64,000 nt of DNA from Bordetella genomosp. 10 (lineage in GTDB: Bacteria > Pseudomonadota > Gammaproteobacteria > Burkholderiales > Burkholderiaceae_B). Below the pieces are notes generated by a model. The model was not told the DNA's origin, made no database searches, and was given only the letters and a program-made list of their open reading frames with translations. A program made the translations under genes and the position numbers. The stretch's first letter is position 1. Each line of letters opens with the position of its first letter. Positions 33,500-41,742 of the stretch are shown here, piece by piece. Location of the stretch: contig NZ_NEVM01000001.1 of NCBI RefSeq assembly GCF_002261225.1, forward strand, positions 1,674,001-1,738,000, in the 5' to 3' direction.

Positions 33500-34492
33500 A
33501 TGGAAGGTAAATTCCCATGCGCGGTGCTGGCCGCCTTGCTCGCCGGCGCCGCGGTCTGCGCGCCTCGCGCGGGCCTGGCGCAGGATGCGTCGGGCTATCC
33601 CGACCGCGCCGTTCACATGCTGGTTCCCTATACGGCGGGCGGCGCCGCCGACGTGCTGGCAAGGGCGCTCTCGGCGGAGCTGGCCAAGCGCTGGAATCAA
33701 GCGGTCATCGTCGATAACCGGCCGGGCGCGGACGGCGCGATCGCCGTCGACTACCTGGCCAGGAATGCCGCGGACGGCTACACCCTGCTTTATGGCCCCA
33801 ACGCCATTTATTCCATCTATCCGCAGGTGCACAAGAAGGCGAAATACAACGCGCGCAAGGACCTCGTTCCCGTGGCGATGGTGGGCCTCAGTCCGCTGGT
33901 GCTGACGGTGCCGTCGTCCTCCCCCGTGCACAGCATTCCCGAACTCATTGCCTATGCGAAGGGCCATCCGGGCCAAGTCAGCTTCGGTTCTCCCGGCGCG
34001 TCTTCGCTGCATCGCATGGCGGGCGAGCAGTTCGACCTGGATGCCGGCGTGAAGATGGTCCACGTGCCCTACAAGGGAACGTCGCAGGCGGCGGCGGACC
34101 TTGCCGGCGGGCAGATAGACCTGCTGTATGCGGTACCGCAAAGCGTGGAGCCCCTGGTGAAGGCGGGTAAGGCGCGGAACCTGGCGGTGACGACCGCCCA
34201 GCGCTTTCCGTTGATGAAGGACACGCCGTCCGTCGGCGAGACGATCAAGGGCTGGCCCGGATACGCCACCTTCCAGGGCGTATTCGTCGCCAAGGGAACG
34301 CCGGCGGCCATTACGGGGAAGATCGAGGCCGCGGTGGCGGCCATCATGGCGCAGCCCCGCTTTCAATCCCAACTCGCCGACTTGGGATTCTCGTCCGAGT
34401 TCCTGGGAAGCGACGCGTTCAAGGCCAGGCTCGAACAGGACTACGAGGCGGTCGGGAAGATCGTGACCAAGGTGGGAATCACGGAAGACTGA
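33500..34492 (+). CDS. Bug-family (TctC-like) receptor
   Basis: A 330-residue receptor starting at ATG 33500 (MEGKFPCAVLAALLAGAAVC), which gives a good signal peptide ending near GLAQD; the frame is open upstream through the previous gene. Signature segments: YPDRAVHMLVPYTAGGAADV, VIVDNRPGADGAIAVDYLAR, ADGYTLLYGPN and VPYKGTSQAAADLAGGQ. The C-terminus KIVTKVGITED is complete. Second of three tandem Bug genes; the ligand is unknown. Confidence 0.9.
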   Translation: MEGKFPCAVLAALLAGAAVCAPRAGLAQDASGYPDRAVHMLVPYTAGGAADVLARALSAELAKRWNQAVIVDNRPGADGAIAVDYLARNAADGYTLLYGPNAIYSIYPQVHKKAKYNARKDLVPVAMVGLSPLVLTVPSSSPVHSIPELIAYAKGHPGQVSFGSPGASSLHRMAGEQFDLDAGVKMVHVPYKGTSQAAADLAGGQIDLLYAVPQSVEPLVKAGKARNLAVTTAQRFPLMKDTPSVGETIKGWPGYATFQGVFVAKGTPAAITGKIEAAVAAIMAQPRFQSQLADLGFSSEFLGSDAFKARLEQDYEAVGKIVTKVGITED

Positions 34493-34592
34493 CGCGGGCG
34501 CCGCCGTCCAGGGATACGTGCAAGGGGCTAGGCAAAGCGCCGCCCGGGCGATGGCGTCCGCCGGACAACTCAAGGCCGAAGAGGAGACATCC

Positions 34593-35567
34593 ATGTTTTT
34601 CCATAAGCTTTGCCGCGGTGTGTTCGTCGTCGCGACGATGGCGGTAGCAGTCGGCGCCCATGCCACGGGACACTATCCGTCCCAGGCGATCAAACTTATC
34701 GTTCCCTACGTGCCGGGCGCCAGCACCGACGCGCTGGCGCGCATGGTGGGCCAGGACGTCGGCGAGGAATTGAAGCAGCCGGTCATCGTGGAAAACCATG
34801 CTGGCGCGGGCGGCACCATCGCGGCCGATTTCGTCAAGCGGCAGCCGGGGGATGGCTATACCCTGATGTTCACGACGGATGGCATCGAGGCCGTCAATCC
34901 GTCCATCTACAAGAAATTGGCCTACGACCCGCTCAAGGATTTCACGCCCTTGTCCATCGCCGTAAAGGCCCCGCTGGTGCTGGCCGTTCGCAGCGATTCC
35001 CCGTTCAAGACGGCGCAGGAGCTGATCGCCTATGCCCGCGCCAATCCCGACAAATTGACGTATGGGTCGGCTGGCCTGGGAAGCTCGCAGCACATGGCCG
35101 GCGAGCTGATGAAGTCCATGGCGAAAGTGAAGATCACCCACGTCCCTTACCGGGGCGGCGCGCCGGCCATGACGGATCTCCTCGGCGGCCATATCGACAT
35201 GATGTTCGTGCAGTCGGCATCGGCCAAGGAGCTGGCGGACAAGGGGAATCTGCGCATTCTCGCCATAGGGAGCCCCGCGCGGAACAAATACCTGCCCAAG
35301 GTGCCGACGTTCGCGGAGGTGGGCCTGGCGGGCTACGACTCGGATACCTGGTATGGCTTCGCCATGCCCGCGAATGCCGATCCCAAGGTCGTTGCGGTGC
35401 TGAACGCGGCCATCGTGAAATCCTTGCACAAGCGCGAGGACCAGTTGGAGCGCCTGGGCTACTCGGTCGTCGCGAGTTCACCCGCCGACATGCACAAGGA
35501 TATCGAGAAGAACATCCCGAAATGGCGCGAGGTCGCCAAGCAGGCGGGCGTCTACCAGATGCAATAG
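34593..35567 (+). CDS. Bug-family (TctC-like) receptor
   Basis: A 324-residue receptor. ATG 34593 follows GAGGAG by 6 bases and gives a signal peptide ending at VGAHATG. Signature: YPSQAIKLIVPYVPGASTDA, VIVENHAGAGGTIAADFVKR, GDGYTLMFT and VPYRGGAPAMTDLLGGHIDM. The end KWREVAKQAGVYQMQ is complete. It is the last of three tandem Bug genes; its stop codon is the first three bases of an 8-bp tandem repeat array. Confidence 0.9.
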   Translation: MFFHKLCRGVFVVATMAVAVGAHATGHYPSQAIKLIVPYVPGASTDALARMVGQDVGEELKQPVIVENHAGAGGTIAADFVKRQPGDGYTLMFTTDGIEAVNPSIYKKLAYDPLKDFTPLSIAVKAPLVLAVRSDSPFKTAQELIAYARANPDKLTYGSAGLGSSQHMAGELMKSMAKVKITHVPYRGGAPAMTDLLGGHIDMMFVQSASAKELADKGNLRILAIGSPARNKYLPKVPTFAEVGLAGYDSDTWYGFAMPANADPKVVAVLNAAIVKSLHKREDQLERLGYSVVASSPADMHKDIEKNIPKWREVAKQAGVYQMQ

Positions 35568-35604
35568 CGCGGTAGCGCGGTAAGGCGGTAAGGCAGTAAG
35601 GCAG
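35565..35604. repeat. Octamer tandem repeat, five copies
   Basis: Five consecutive 8-bp units starting at the Bug stop codon: TAGCGCGG twice, TAAGGCGG once and TAAGGCAG twice. The array lies in the 89-bp gap before the acyl-CoA dehydrogenase gene. It has no predicted coding role and may vary in copy number by slippage. Confidence 0.8.
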
Positions 35605-35656
35605 GGCGGATCCCCGCGGGGACACATGTTGCACGGTTGGCCGGCAAGGAGATCGC

Positions 35657-36844
35657 ATGGATTTCGAGTTACCTGAATCGTCGCGCATGGTACGCGAGAC
35701 GGTGGCGCGTTTCACCGACGAGTTCCTGGCGCCCAACGAGGCGCTGATCATCCGCCGCGAGGCGGAGCGCGGCTACGGCGATGACCCGCTGATTCCGCCG
35801 GAGCTCGACGCCGCGTTGCAGCGGAAGGCGCGCGACATCGGCTTGTGGGGCATCGACGTGCCGGAGGAATTCGGCGGCCAGGACCTGGGCATGCTGACCA
35901 AATGCCTGGTGGTCGAACAGCTCAAGCACAGCATCGTGCCCTTCGTATTGCCGCCCGAGAGTCCGAACCTGTATCTGCTGAAGACCCTGTGCAAGGGCGC
36001 CCAGGTCGACCGTTACCTGCTGCCCTACGCACGCGGCGAGAAGAAGAGCTGCCTGGCGCTGTCCGAACCGGGCGCCGGATCCGATGCCGCCGCCATCAAG
36101 ACCCGGGCGGAGCGAAAGAATGGGAAATGGGTCGTCAACGGCACCAAGCTCTGGATCAGCAACGCTCGCCGGGCCGACTTCATGATCGTGATGGCGGTCA
36201 CCGATCCCGCGGCCGACAAGCGCGCCGCCTTCACGGCCTTCCTCGTGGACAGGGAAACGCCGGGGCTGAGCATCCCGACTTCCTTTCCCATGATCGGCGA
36301 ATACCACCCGTACGAGGTGGTGCTGGACAACGTGGTCCTGGACGACGCGCAGGTGCTGGGCGAGGTCGGCGCCGGTTTCGGCCCGCTTTCGCGGCGGCTG
36401 GGGGTGCGCAGGCTCGAAATCGCCTCGCGCTGCCTGGGCCTGGCCGCGCGTTGCCTGGGCATGATGATAGCGCAGGCCAACGCCCGGCAGACCTTCGGCG
36501 CGCCGCTCGCCGACCGCCAGGCGGTGCAGTGGTGGATCGCCGACAGCTACCAGGAAATCGAGATGGTGCGCCTGCTGGTCTACCGGATGGCCTGGAAGAT
36601 GGACCAGGGCCGCGAGGACGTCAGGCTGGACGGCTCGATGGTGAAAGTGCAGGGCACGGAGATGATCGCGCGCGTCGTCGACCGCGCCATCCAGTTGTTC
36701 GGCGGCATGGGGGTGTCCAAGGAACTGCCGCTGGAATACATCTCGCGCATGTGCCGCGTCATGCGCATCGTGGAAGGTCCGAGCGAGGTCCATCGCTGGG
36801 TGCTGGCGCGCGAGTTGCTGCGCCATGGACCGCCATCGGCCTGA
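35657..36844 (+). CDS. Acyl-CoA dehydrogenase (FAD)
   Basis: A 395-residue FAD flavoenzyme forming a trans-2,3 double bond in an acyl-CoA and passing electrons to ETF. Motifs: GLWGIDVPEEFGGQDLGML, CLALSEPGAGSDAAAIKTRA (FAD-binding signature), KLWISNARRADFMIV, RQTFGAPLADRQAVQWW and LFGGMGVSKELPLE. The C-terminal IVEGPSEVHRWVLARELL contains the Glu expected as catalytic base in the medium-chain class. Start ATG 35657 after AAGGAG. In the rightward operon it complements the CoA-transferases and enoyl-CoA hydratase of the leftward operon. Confidence 0.92.
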   Translation: MDFELPESSRMVRETVARFTDEFLAPNEALIIRREAERGYGDDPLIPPELDAALQRKARDIGLWGIDVPEEFGGQDLGMLTKCLVVEQLKHSIVPFVLPPESPNLYLLKTLCKGAQVDRYLLPYARGEKKSCLALSEPGAGSDAAAIKTRAERKNGKWVVNGTKLWISNARRADFMIVMAVTDPAADKRAAFTAFLVDRETPGLSIPTSFPMIGEYHPYEVVLDNVVLDDAQVLGEVGAGFGPLSRRLGVRRLEIASRCLGLAARCLGMMIAQANARQTFGAPLADRQAVQWWIADSYQEIEMVRLLVYRMAWKMDQGREDVRLDGSMVKVQGTEMIARVVDRAIQLFGGMGVSKELPLEYISRMCRVMRIVEGPSEVHRWVLARELLRHGPPSA

Positions 36845-36859
36845 GCGGGAACGGCAGCC

Positions 36860-38047
36860 ATGGAACCCTTCACCTCCATCTCCAGCGCCGTGCGCATCCA
36901 TGCGGGCGATGGCGCGCTGGATCGCTTGCCGGGCGAGCTCGCACGCCTGGGCGCCGCGCGGGCCTTCGTGGTGTGCGGCAATAGCGTTGCCACGCGGACC
37001 CCTCTGGTGGAACAGCTTCGCGCCGCGCTCGGCGATCGCTACGCCGGCTGCTACGGGCGCATGCGCAAGGACGCGCCGCTGGAGGACGTGGAACAGGCGG
37101 CCGCGTCGGCTCGCGCCGCGGGCGCCGACCTGTTGATAGCCGTCGGCGCCGGCAGCGTCATCAAGGCCACGCGCGTGGTTGCGATCGCGATGGGAGAAGG
37201 GCGGCCCCTGGAAGACCTGGCGACGCGCTACCCCGGCAACGGTCCCCCCGTCAGTCCGCGCCTGCTGGCGCCCAAGCCGCCCATCTTCAATGTCCTCACC
37301 GCCCCGACGTCGGCGCAGAATCGGGGCGGATCGGCCTTGCGCCGTTTCGATGGCGGAGCGCGCCTGGAGTTCTTCGATCCCAGGACGCGTCCCGCGGCGA
37401 TATTCTGGGACAGCGATGCCTTGATGACCGCGCCGTCCGCCTTGGCGCAGTCCACCGGACTGGGCGTCTATTGGCGGGCATTGATGAGCCGGGGCGCCGT
37501 GCGGCAAGCCAATCCGCTGGTGCAGGCCGCGAGGCTGCATGCCTATGCCCTGGCGAGCGGCGCGCTGCGCCGGCTGCGCGAACCGGATGCCGACGCCAGG
37601 CTGGAGATGTGCGCCGCGGCCTTGCTGCAGAACCGGGACGAGGAGGACGGAGGGCGCCCATTCGACGCGCATTGGATCGCGCGCGCGGTGTATGCCTTGG
37701 GGGCGGCCTTGTTCAACAGGATCCCGGATCTCGACCAGGGCAGGGTGCACGCGGCGTTGACCGGGCCGGCATTGAGACATTTTGCTTCCTTGTGTCCGGA
37801 CGCCGTGGACCAGATCGGCGAGGCGCTGGGCGTGTCGTCCGGGTCCTCCCGCACCGGCGCCGTCGCGGCCGCGGTGGAGGCGGCTTTCAAGGCGGCGGGC
37901 CTGCCGCTGGCGCTCGGGGCCATCGACGCGGCGGATCGGGCGTCGGTCCTGGAATCGGCGCTGTACAACTTCAATGCGGATCGCGCGCGCGAGTTGGCGA
38001 TGCATCGCGATCGGCTCGCCGCGATGTTGGATGAGGCCGCGGCATAG
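36860..38047 (+). CDS. Iron-containing alcohol dehydrogenase/maleylacetate reductase homologue lacking the metal site
   Basis: A 395-residue protein with the overall layout of Fe-ADH/maleylacetate reductases, but degenerate where the family is most conserved. The NAD-binding GGGSxxD reads GAGSVIK (near residue 97). PTTxGTGSE reads PTSAQNRGGSA. The first two metal ligands, in GmDAlaHxxE, are replaced by GLGVYWRALM. The two later His motifs read ARAVYALGAAL and DLDQGRVHAA. Catalysis by the usual mechanism seems impossible. It follows the acyl-CoA dehydrogenase by 15 bp and precedes an MmgE/PrpD gene. The frame is intact, so it is not an obvious pseudogene. Confidence 0.8.
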   Translation: MEPFTSISSAVRIHAGDGALDRLPGELARLGAARAFVVCGNSVATRTPLVEQLRAALGDRYAGCYGRMRKDAPLEDVEQAAASARAAGADLLIAVGAGSVIKATRVVAIAMGEGRPLEDLATRYPGNGPPVSPRLLAPKPPIFNVLTAPTSAQNRGGSALRRFDGGARLEFFDPRTRPAAIFWDSDALMTAPSALAQSTGLGVYWRALMSRGAVRQANPLVQAARLHAYALASGALRRLREPDADARLEMCAAALLQNRDEEDGGRPFDAHWIARAVYALGAALFNRIPDLDQGRVHAALTGPALRHFASLCPDAVDQIGEALGVSSGSSRTGAVAAAVEAAFKAAGLPLALGAIDAADRASVLESALYNFNADRARELAMHRDRLAAMLDEAAA

Positions 38048-38113
38048 CCGGCGCCGCCGCGGCCCGCGAATGAAATACGCCAGAACAGGACGAGTTTTTG
38101 CTCGATATGCACC

Positions 38114-39553
38114 ATGACCGGTATCGGAACCTTGACCGCTTCGCAACGTATCGCACGCTTCTCCCGGCGCCTATCGCCCGCCATGCTGGCGGCGGCGGAT
38201 TTCCACCAGGTCGGCCGCGCGCTGATCGATACGGTGGGCGTGACCCTGGCGGGCCATGACGAGCCGGCGGCGCGCGCCGTCTGGTCCTATGTCGCCAGGC
38301 GCAGGGGGAACGCGGATGGCGCCGCGACGGGCGGGCAGGTAAGGGCCTGGGGCCGCGCGGGCGGTTTTCCGGTCGAGGACGCCGCGCTCTACAACGGCGT
38401 CGCGGGCCATGTGCTCGATTACGACGACGTCAGCAGTCCGCTCCGGGGCCACCCCAGCATCGCATTGCTGCCGGCCTTGGTGTCCTTGGCGCAGGAGCGC
38501 AACGTGGACGGCACGCGCCTGGCCAGCGCGTACGTCGTTGGCTTCGAGGTCATGGTCCGGTTGGCGCGCGCCATGGTCCGGGAGCACTATGCCAAGGGCT
38601 GGCACGCCACGACGACCTTGGGCGTCATCGCCGGCGCCGTGGCGTGCAGCCATTTGCTGGGCTTGTCCGAGCGGCGCACGGTCAACGCCATCGGGCTTGC
38701 CGTGGCGCAGGCCGCCGGTACGCGCGGAAACTTCGGCACGATGGCGAAATCGTTCCAGGCGGGGCACTGCTCGGCGTCCGCCGCCAGAGCCGCTGTCCTC
38801 GCCGAGCTCGATATCGATGCGGCGGAGGATGCATTGGACGGCGGGCAGGGTTTCGCGCGGCTCTATGGCGGCGGCGAAGATCTCGCGCAGGCATTGAACG
38901 GACTGGAAACGGCCGGGATGCCGGGCGGGGATGCGTTCGAACTGCGCCGCAGCGGGATAGAAGTGAAGAAGTATCCCATGTGCTATGCCGCGCATCGGGC
39001 GATCGACGGCATGCTGGACTTGCGCGCCGAGCATGGCCTGCGCGCCGAATCCGTGGAGAGAATCCACGTGCGCGCCAATCGCCGCGCCCTGGTGCCCTTG
39101 ATCCATGACCGTCCCAGGACGGGGCTGGAGGCCAAGTTCAGCATGCAGTATGCGATGGCGGCCGCGGTATTGGACGGTCACGTCGGGCTGTCCAGCTTTA
39201 CGGACGATGCGGTATCTCGATCCGAAATCCAGGCATTGATCGCGCGCACGACCTGCGAGGAAGACCAGGGCCCGGATCTGCCGCGCTGGAACGTCGTTGA
39301 AATCACCCACAAGTCCGCTCCGCCGCTGACCCGGCGGGTGAGCGACCTGCGGGGATCCAGCAGCCTGCCTCTGACGGATGAAGAGCTTCGTCGGAAATGG
39401 CGGGACTGCCTGGCGTATGCGGGCATGGAAGGGCAGGGCGACGACTTCTTCCGGGCCGCGCTGCGCCTGGAGACGGTGTCCGTGCGGGAGATTTTCCAAA
39501 CGCTTCCCGCCTTGCCTGCCCGCGCCGGATGCGCCGCGCAAGGCAGGGGGTGA
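38114..39553 (+). CDS. MmgE/PrpD family protein, last gene of the rightward operon
   Basis: A 479-residue MmgE/PrpD protein. Landmarks: ALIDTVGVTLAGHDEPAARA, GVAGHVLDYDDVSSPLRGHPS, YAKGWHATTTLGVIAGAVAC, FGTMAKSFQAGHCSASAARA and KKYPMCYAAHRAIDGML. The order and spacing are those of the family, with DYDD replacing DFDD. It ends 86 bp before the convergent Bug gene at 39639. It is more distant from the two leftward-operon paralogues than a recent copy would be. Confidence 0.88.
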   Translation: MTGIGTLTASQRIARFSRRLSPAMLAAADFHQVGRALIDTVGVTLAGHDEPAARAVWSYVARRRGNADGAATGGQVRAWGRAGGFPVEDAALYNGVAGHVLDYDDVSSPLRGHPSIALLPALVSLAQERNVDGTRLASAYVVGFEVMVRLARAMVREHYAKGWHATTTLGVIAGAVACSHLLGLSERRTVNAIGLAVAQAAGTRGNFGTMAKSFQAGHCSASAARAAVLAELDIDAAEDALDGGQGFARLYGGGEDLAQALNGLETAGMPGGDAFELRRSGIEVKKYPMCYAAHRAIDGMLDLRAEHGLRAESVERIHVRANRRALVPLIHDRPRTGLEAKFSMQYAMAAAVLDGHVGLSSFTDDAVSRSEIQALIARTTCEEDQGPDLPRWNVVEITHKSAPPLTRRVSDLRGSSSLPLTDEELRRKWRDCLAYAGMEGQGDDFFRAALRLETVSVREIFQTLPALPARAGCAAQGRG

Positions 39554-39638
39554 TGCGCATGGCGGGTTGCGTTACGAAAGGGCGCGGCCGCGCCCGCGCA
39601 TTCCGGGAAGGGCGTGTCGGCTGCATGTTCCATGCCGT

Positions 39639-40619
39639 CTACTCGGCCGTGGCGCCGCTTTCCTGCACCACCTTTGCCCATTTCCTGCCGTCGGAGGCGA
39701 TGAGGGCGGCGAAGTCCGCCGGGGTGGACCATTTCGGTTCCGCGCCGATGAAGGCCAGTTGCGACTTGCCTTCCGGATTCGTCACGAACTGGTGGACGGC
39801 TTCGTTGAGCTTGGCGACGATCGGTTGGGGCACGCCCTTGCTGCTGACCAGGCCGAACCACACGGGCGCGCTGAAACCCTTGACCGTTTCTCCGACGGTG
39901 GGAACATCCGGCAGCGAGGCCACGCGCTGTTCGCTGGTGACGGCCAACGGGACGAGATCCCCGTTCTTGATCTGAGGCAGGACGGCGACGATATTGGCGA
40001 AGCTCATCAGCAGGCGGCCGCCGAGAAGATCGGTCAGGATGGGCGCCGTTCCCTTGTACGGCACGTGCTCCATCTTGATCTTCAGCGCGCTGGAGAACAT
40101 CGCGCCGGACAGGTGCTGGGTGCTGCCCACGCCGGCCGATCCATACATGGCGGACTCCGGATGGGCGCGCAGATAGGTTTCGAGTTCGGCGAGCGTGTGG
40201 ATGTTCGACTTCGAGGACACGACCAGGACGTTCGGAAGGATGGCGATTTCCGAGATCGGCGTGAAGTCCTTGACCGGGTCGTAGCGGAGGTGCTTGTACA
40301 GGGAGGGGTTGATGGCGTGGCTGCCGGTGTTGGCCATGAACAGGGTGTATCCGTCCGGGTCGGCGCGCGCGACGTATTCATAGGCCGTGACGCCATTGGC
40401 GCCGGGCCGGTTTTCCACGATGACGTTGGCATGCAGGGATACCGAGATGGACTTGGCCAGGGCACGCGCGACGGTGTCGTTGCCGCCGCCCGTCGTGTAC
40501 GGAACGACCAGGTGTATGGGCTTGTCGGGATAGCTGTCCGCCGCGTCCGCGGCATACGCCGCAGTCGCGGCGGACGACAGGGCCGCCGCGGCCAGCAGTG
40601 TCACGAAAAGGGATCGCAT
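39639..40619 (-). CDS. Bug-family (TctC-like) receptor
   Basis: A 326-residue receptor. The start at 40619 (MRSLFVTLLAAAALSSAATA) is preferred over an in-frame ATG 15 bases upstream because GGAG lies between them at good spacing. Signature: YPDKPIHLVVPYTTGGGNDT, VIVENRPGANGVTAYEYVAR, DPDGYTLFMANTGSHA and VPYKGTAPILTDLLGGRLLM. The end KWAKVVQESGATAE is complete. It lies downstream of another Bug gene and an MmgE/PrpD gene on the same strand. Confidence 0.9.
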   Translation of the reverse strand: MRSLFVTLLAAAALSSAATAAYAADAADSYPDKPIHLVVPYTTGGGNDTVARALAKSISVSLHANVIVENRPGANGVTAYEYVARADPDGYTLFMANTGSHAINPSLYKHLRYDPVKDFTPISEIAILPNVLVVSSKSNIHTLAELETYLRAHPESAMYGSAGVGSTQHLSGAMFSSALKIKMEHVPYKGTAPILTDLLGGRLLMSFANIVAVLPQIKNGDLVPLAVTSEQRVASLPDVPTVGETVKGFSAPVWFGLVSSKGVPQPIVAKLNEAVHQFVTNPEGKSQLAFIGAEPKWSTPADFAALIASDGRKWAKVVQESGATAE

Positions 40620-40695
40620 ATTGTCTCCTGCCATGGGTAGTCGATGAGATATCTGTGGGTCTCGATGCCGGTCCGTGCCTATGCCGGATCCGACG

Positions 40696-41685
40696 TTATT
40701 CGGGTTGGATATGGGCGGTTTCGACGAGCCTGGCGGTGTCGACGATGCTCTGGTGCAGGAAATCCGCGAACTCGCCGGGATTGCTGCCTATCACCTCCGC
40801 CCCCTGGTCGCGCAGCACGGCCTGCACTTCCGGCGCCTTGAGCACGGCCACGACGGCCCGGTGCAGTTTCTCGATGACGGCAGGGGGCGTGCCGGCGGGC
40901 GACATCAGGCCGATCCAGGACGTTTCGTTGAAGCCTTTCAAGCCCGATTCGTCCAGCGTGGGATATTGCGGTTCGGAGCCCGACCGCTTCAGGCTGGTGA
41001 CGGCGAGCGCCCGCAATTTGCCGGCGCGCACGTAGCCGAGCACGCTGGGCATGGCGGCGAAATACATGGAGACGCGGCCCGAAAGCAGGTCCACGGCCGC
41101 GAGGCTGCCGCCGCGGTAGGGCACGTGCAGGATATCCGTGCCCGTCATGCTCTTGAACAGTTCGCCCGACAGGCGCGTGCTGCTGGCGACGCCCGCGGAG
41201 GCGAACGTGTACTTGCCGGGATTCTTCTTGAGCAGGGCGATCAGTTCCGCCACGGACTTGGCGGGGATGCCGGGGTTGACGACGAGAATATTGGGAATAT
41301 CCGCCATCAGGCTGATCGGCGCGAAATCCTTTTCGATGTCGAAAGGCAGGTTCTTGTACAGGGACGGGTTGACCGCGTTGGCGATGCTGGCGATGAACAG
41401 GGTATAGCCGTCGGGATTCGCGCGCGCCACGACCTCGGCCGCCACGTTGGTGGCGCCGCCGGGCTTGTTTTCCACGATCACGCTTTGTCCCAATGATTGG
41501 GTAAGGCCCTTGGCGACGACGCGCGCGACAAGGTCGACGCCGCCGCCCGCGGCGTAAGGCACTTCGATCCTGATCGGATGGTTGGGATACGTTTCGGCGG
41601 CGGCGCCGGGGCAGGACGCGGCGGCGAGAATGGCGGCCGACGCGAGCAAGACTGCCCGGCACGGGCGCAAGAGGATGGCGATCAT
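40696..41685 (-). CDS. Bug-family (TctC-like) receptor
   Basis: A 329-residue receptor. The signal peptide ends near CPGAAAETYP. Signature: YPNHPIRIEVPYAAGGGVDL, VIVENKPGGATNVAAEVVAR, NPDGYTLFIASI and VPYRGGSLAAVDLLSGRVSM; the end RLVETAHIQPE is complete. It is 57 bp after the MmgE/PrpD gene and probably in one operon with it and with the next Bug gene. Confidence 0.9.
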   Translation of the reverse strand: MIAILLRPCRAVLLASAAILAAASCPGAAAETYPNHPIRIEVPYAAGGGVDLVARVVAKGLTQSLGQSVIVENKPGGATNVAAEVVARANPDGYTLFIASIANAVNPSLYKNLPFDIEKDFAPISLMADIPNILVVNPGIPAKSVAELIALLKKNPGKYTFASAGVASSTRLSGELFKSMTGTDILHVPYRGGSLAAVDLLSGRVSMYFAAMPSVLGYVRAGKLRALAVTSLKRSGSEPQYPTLDESGLKGFNETSWIGLMSPAGTPPAVIEKLHRAVVAVLKAPEVQAVLRDQGAEVIGSNPGEFADFLHQSIVDTARLVETAHIQPE

Positions 41686-41742
41686 GAGTATTCCCGTGAA
41701 TGGATTCGAATGCCGGCGGTCCCGCTGCCGGCGCGGCGGCGG

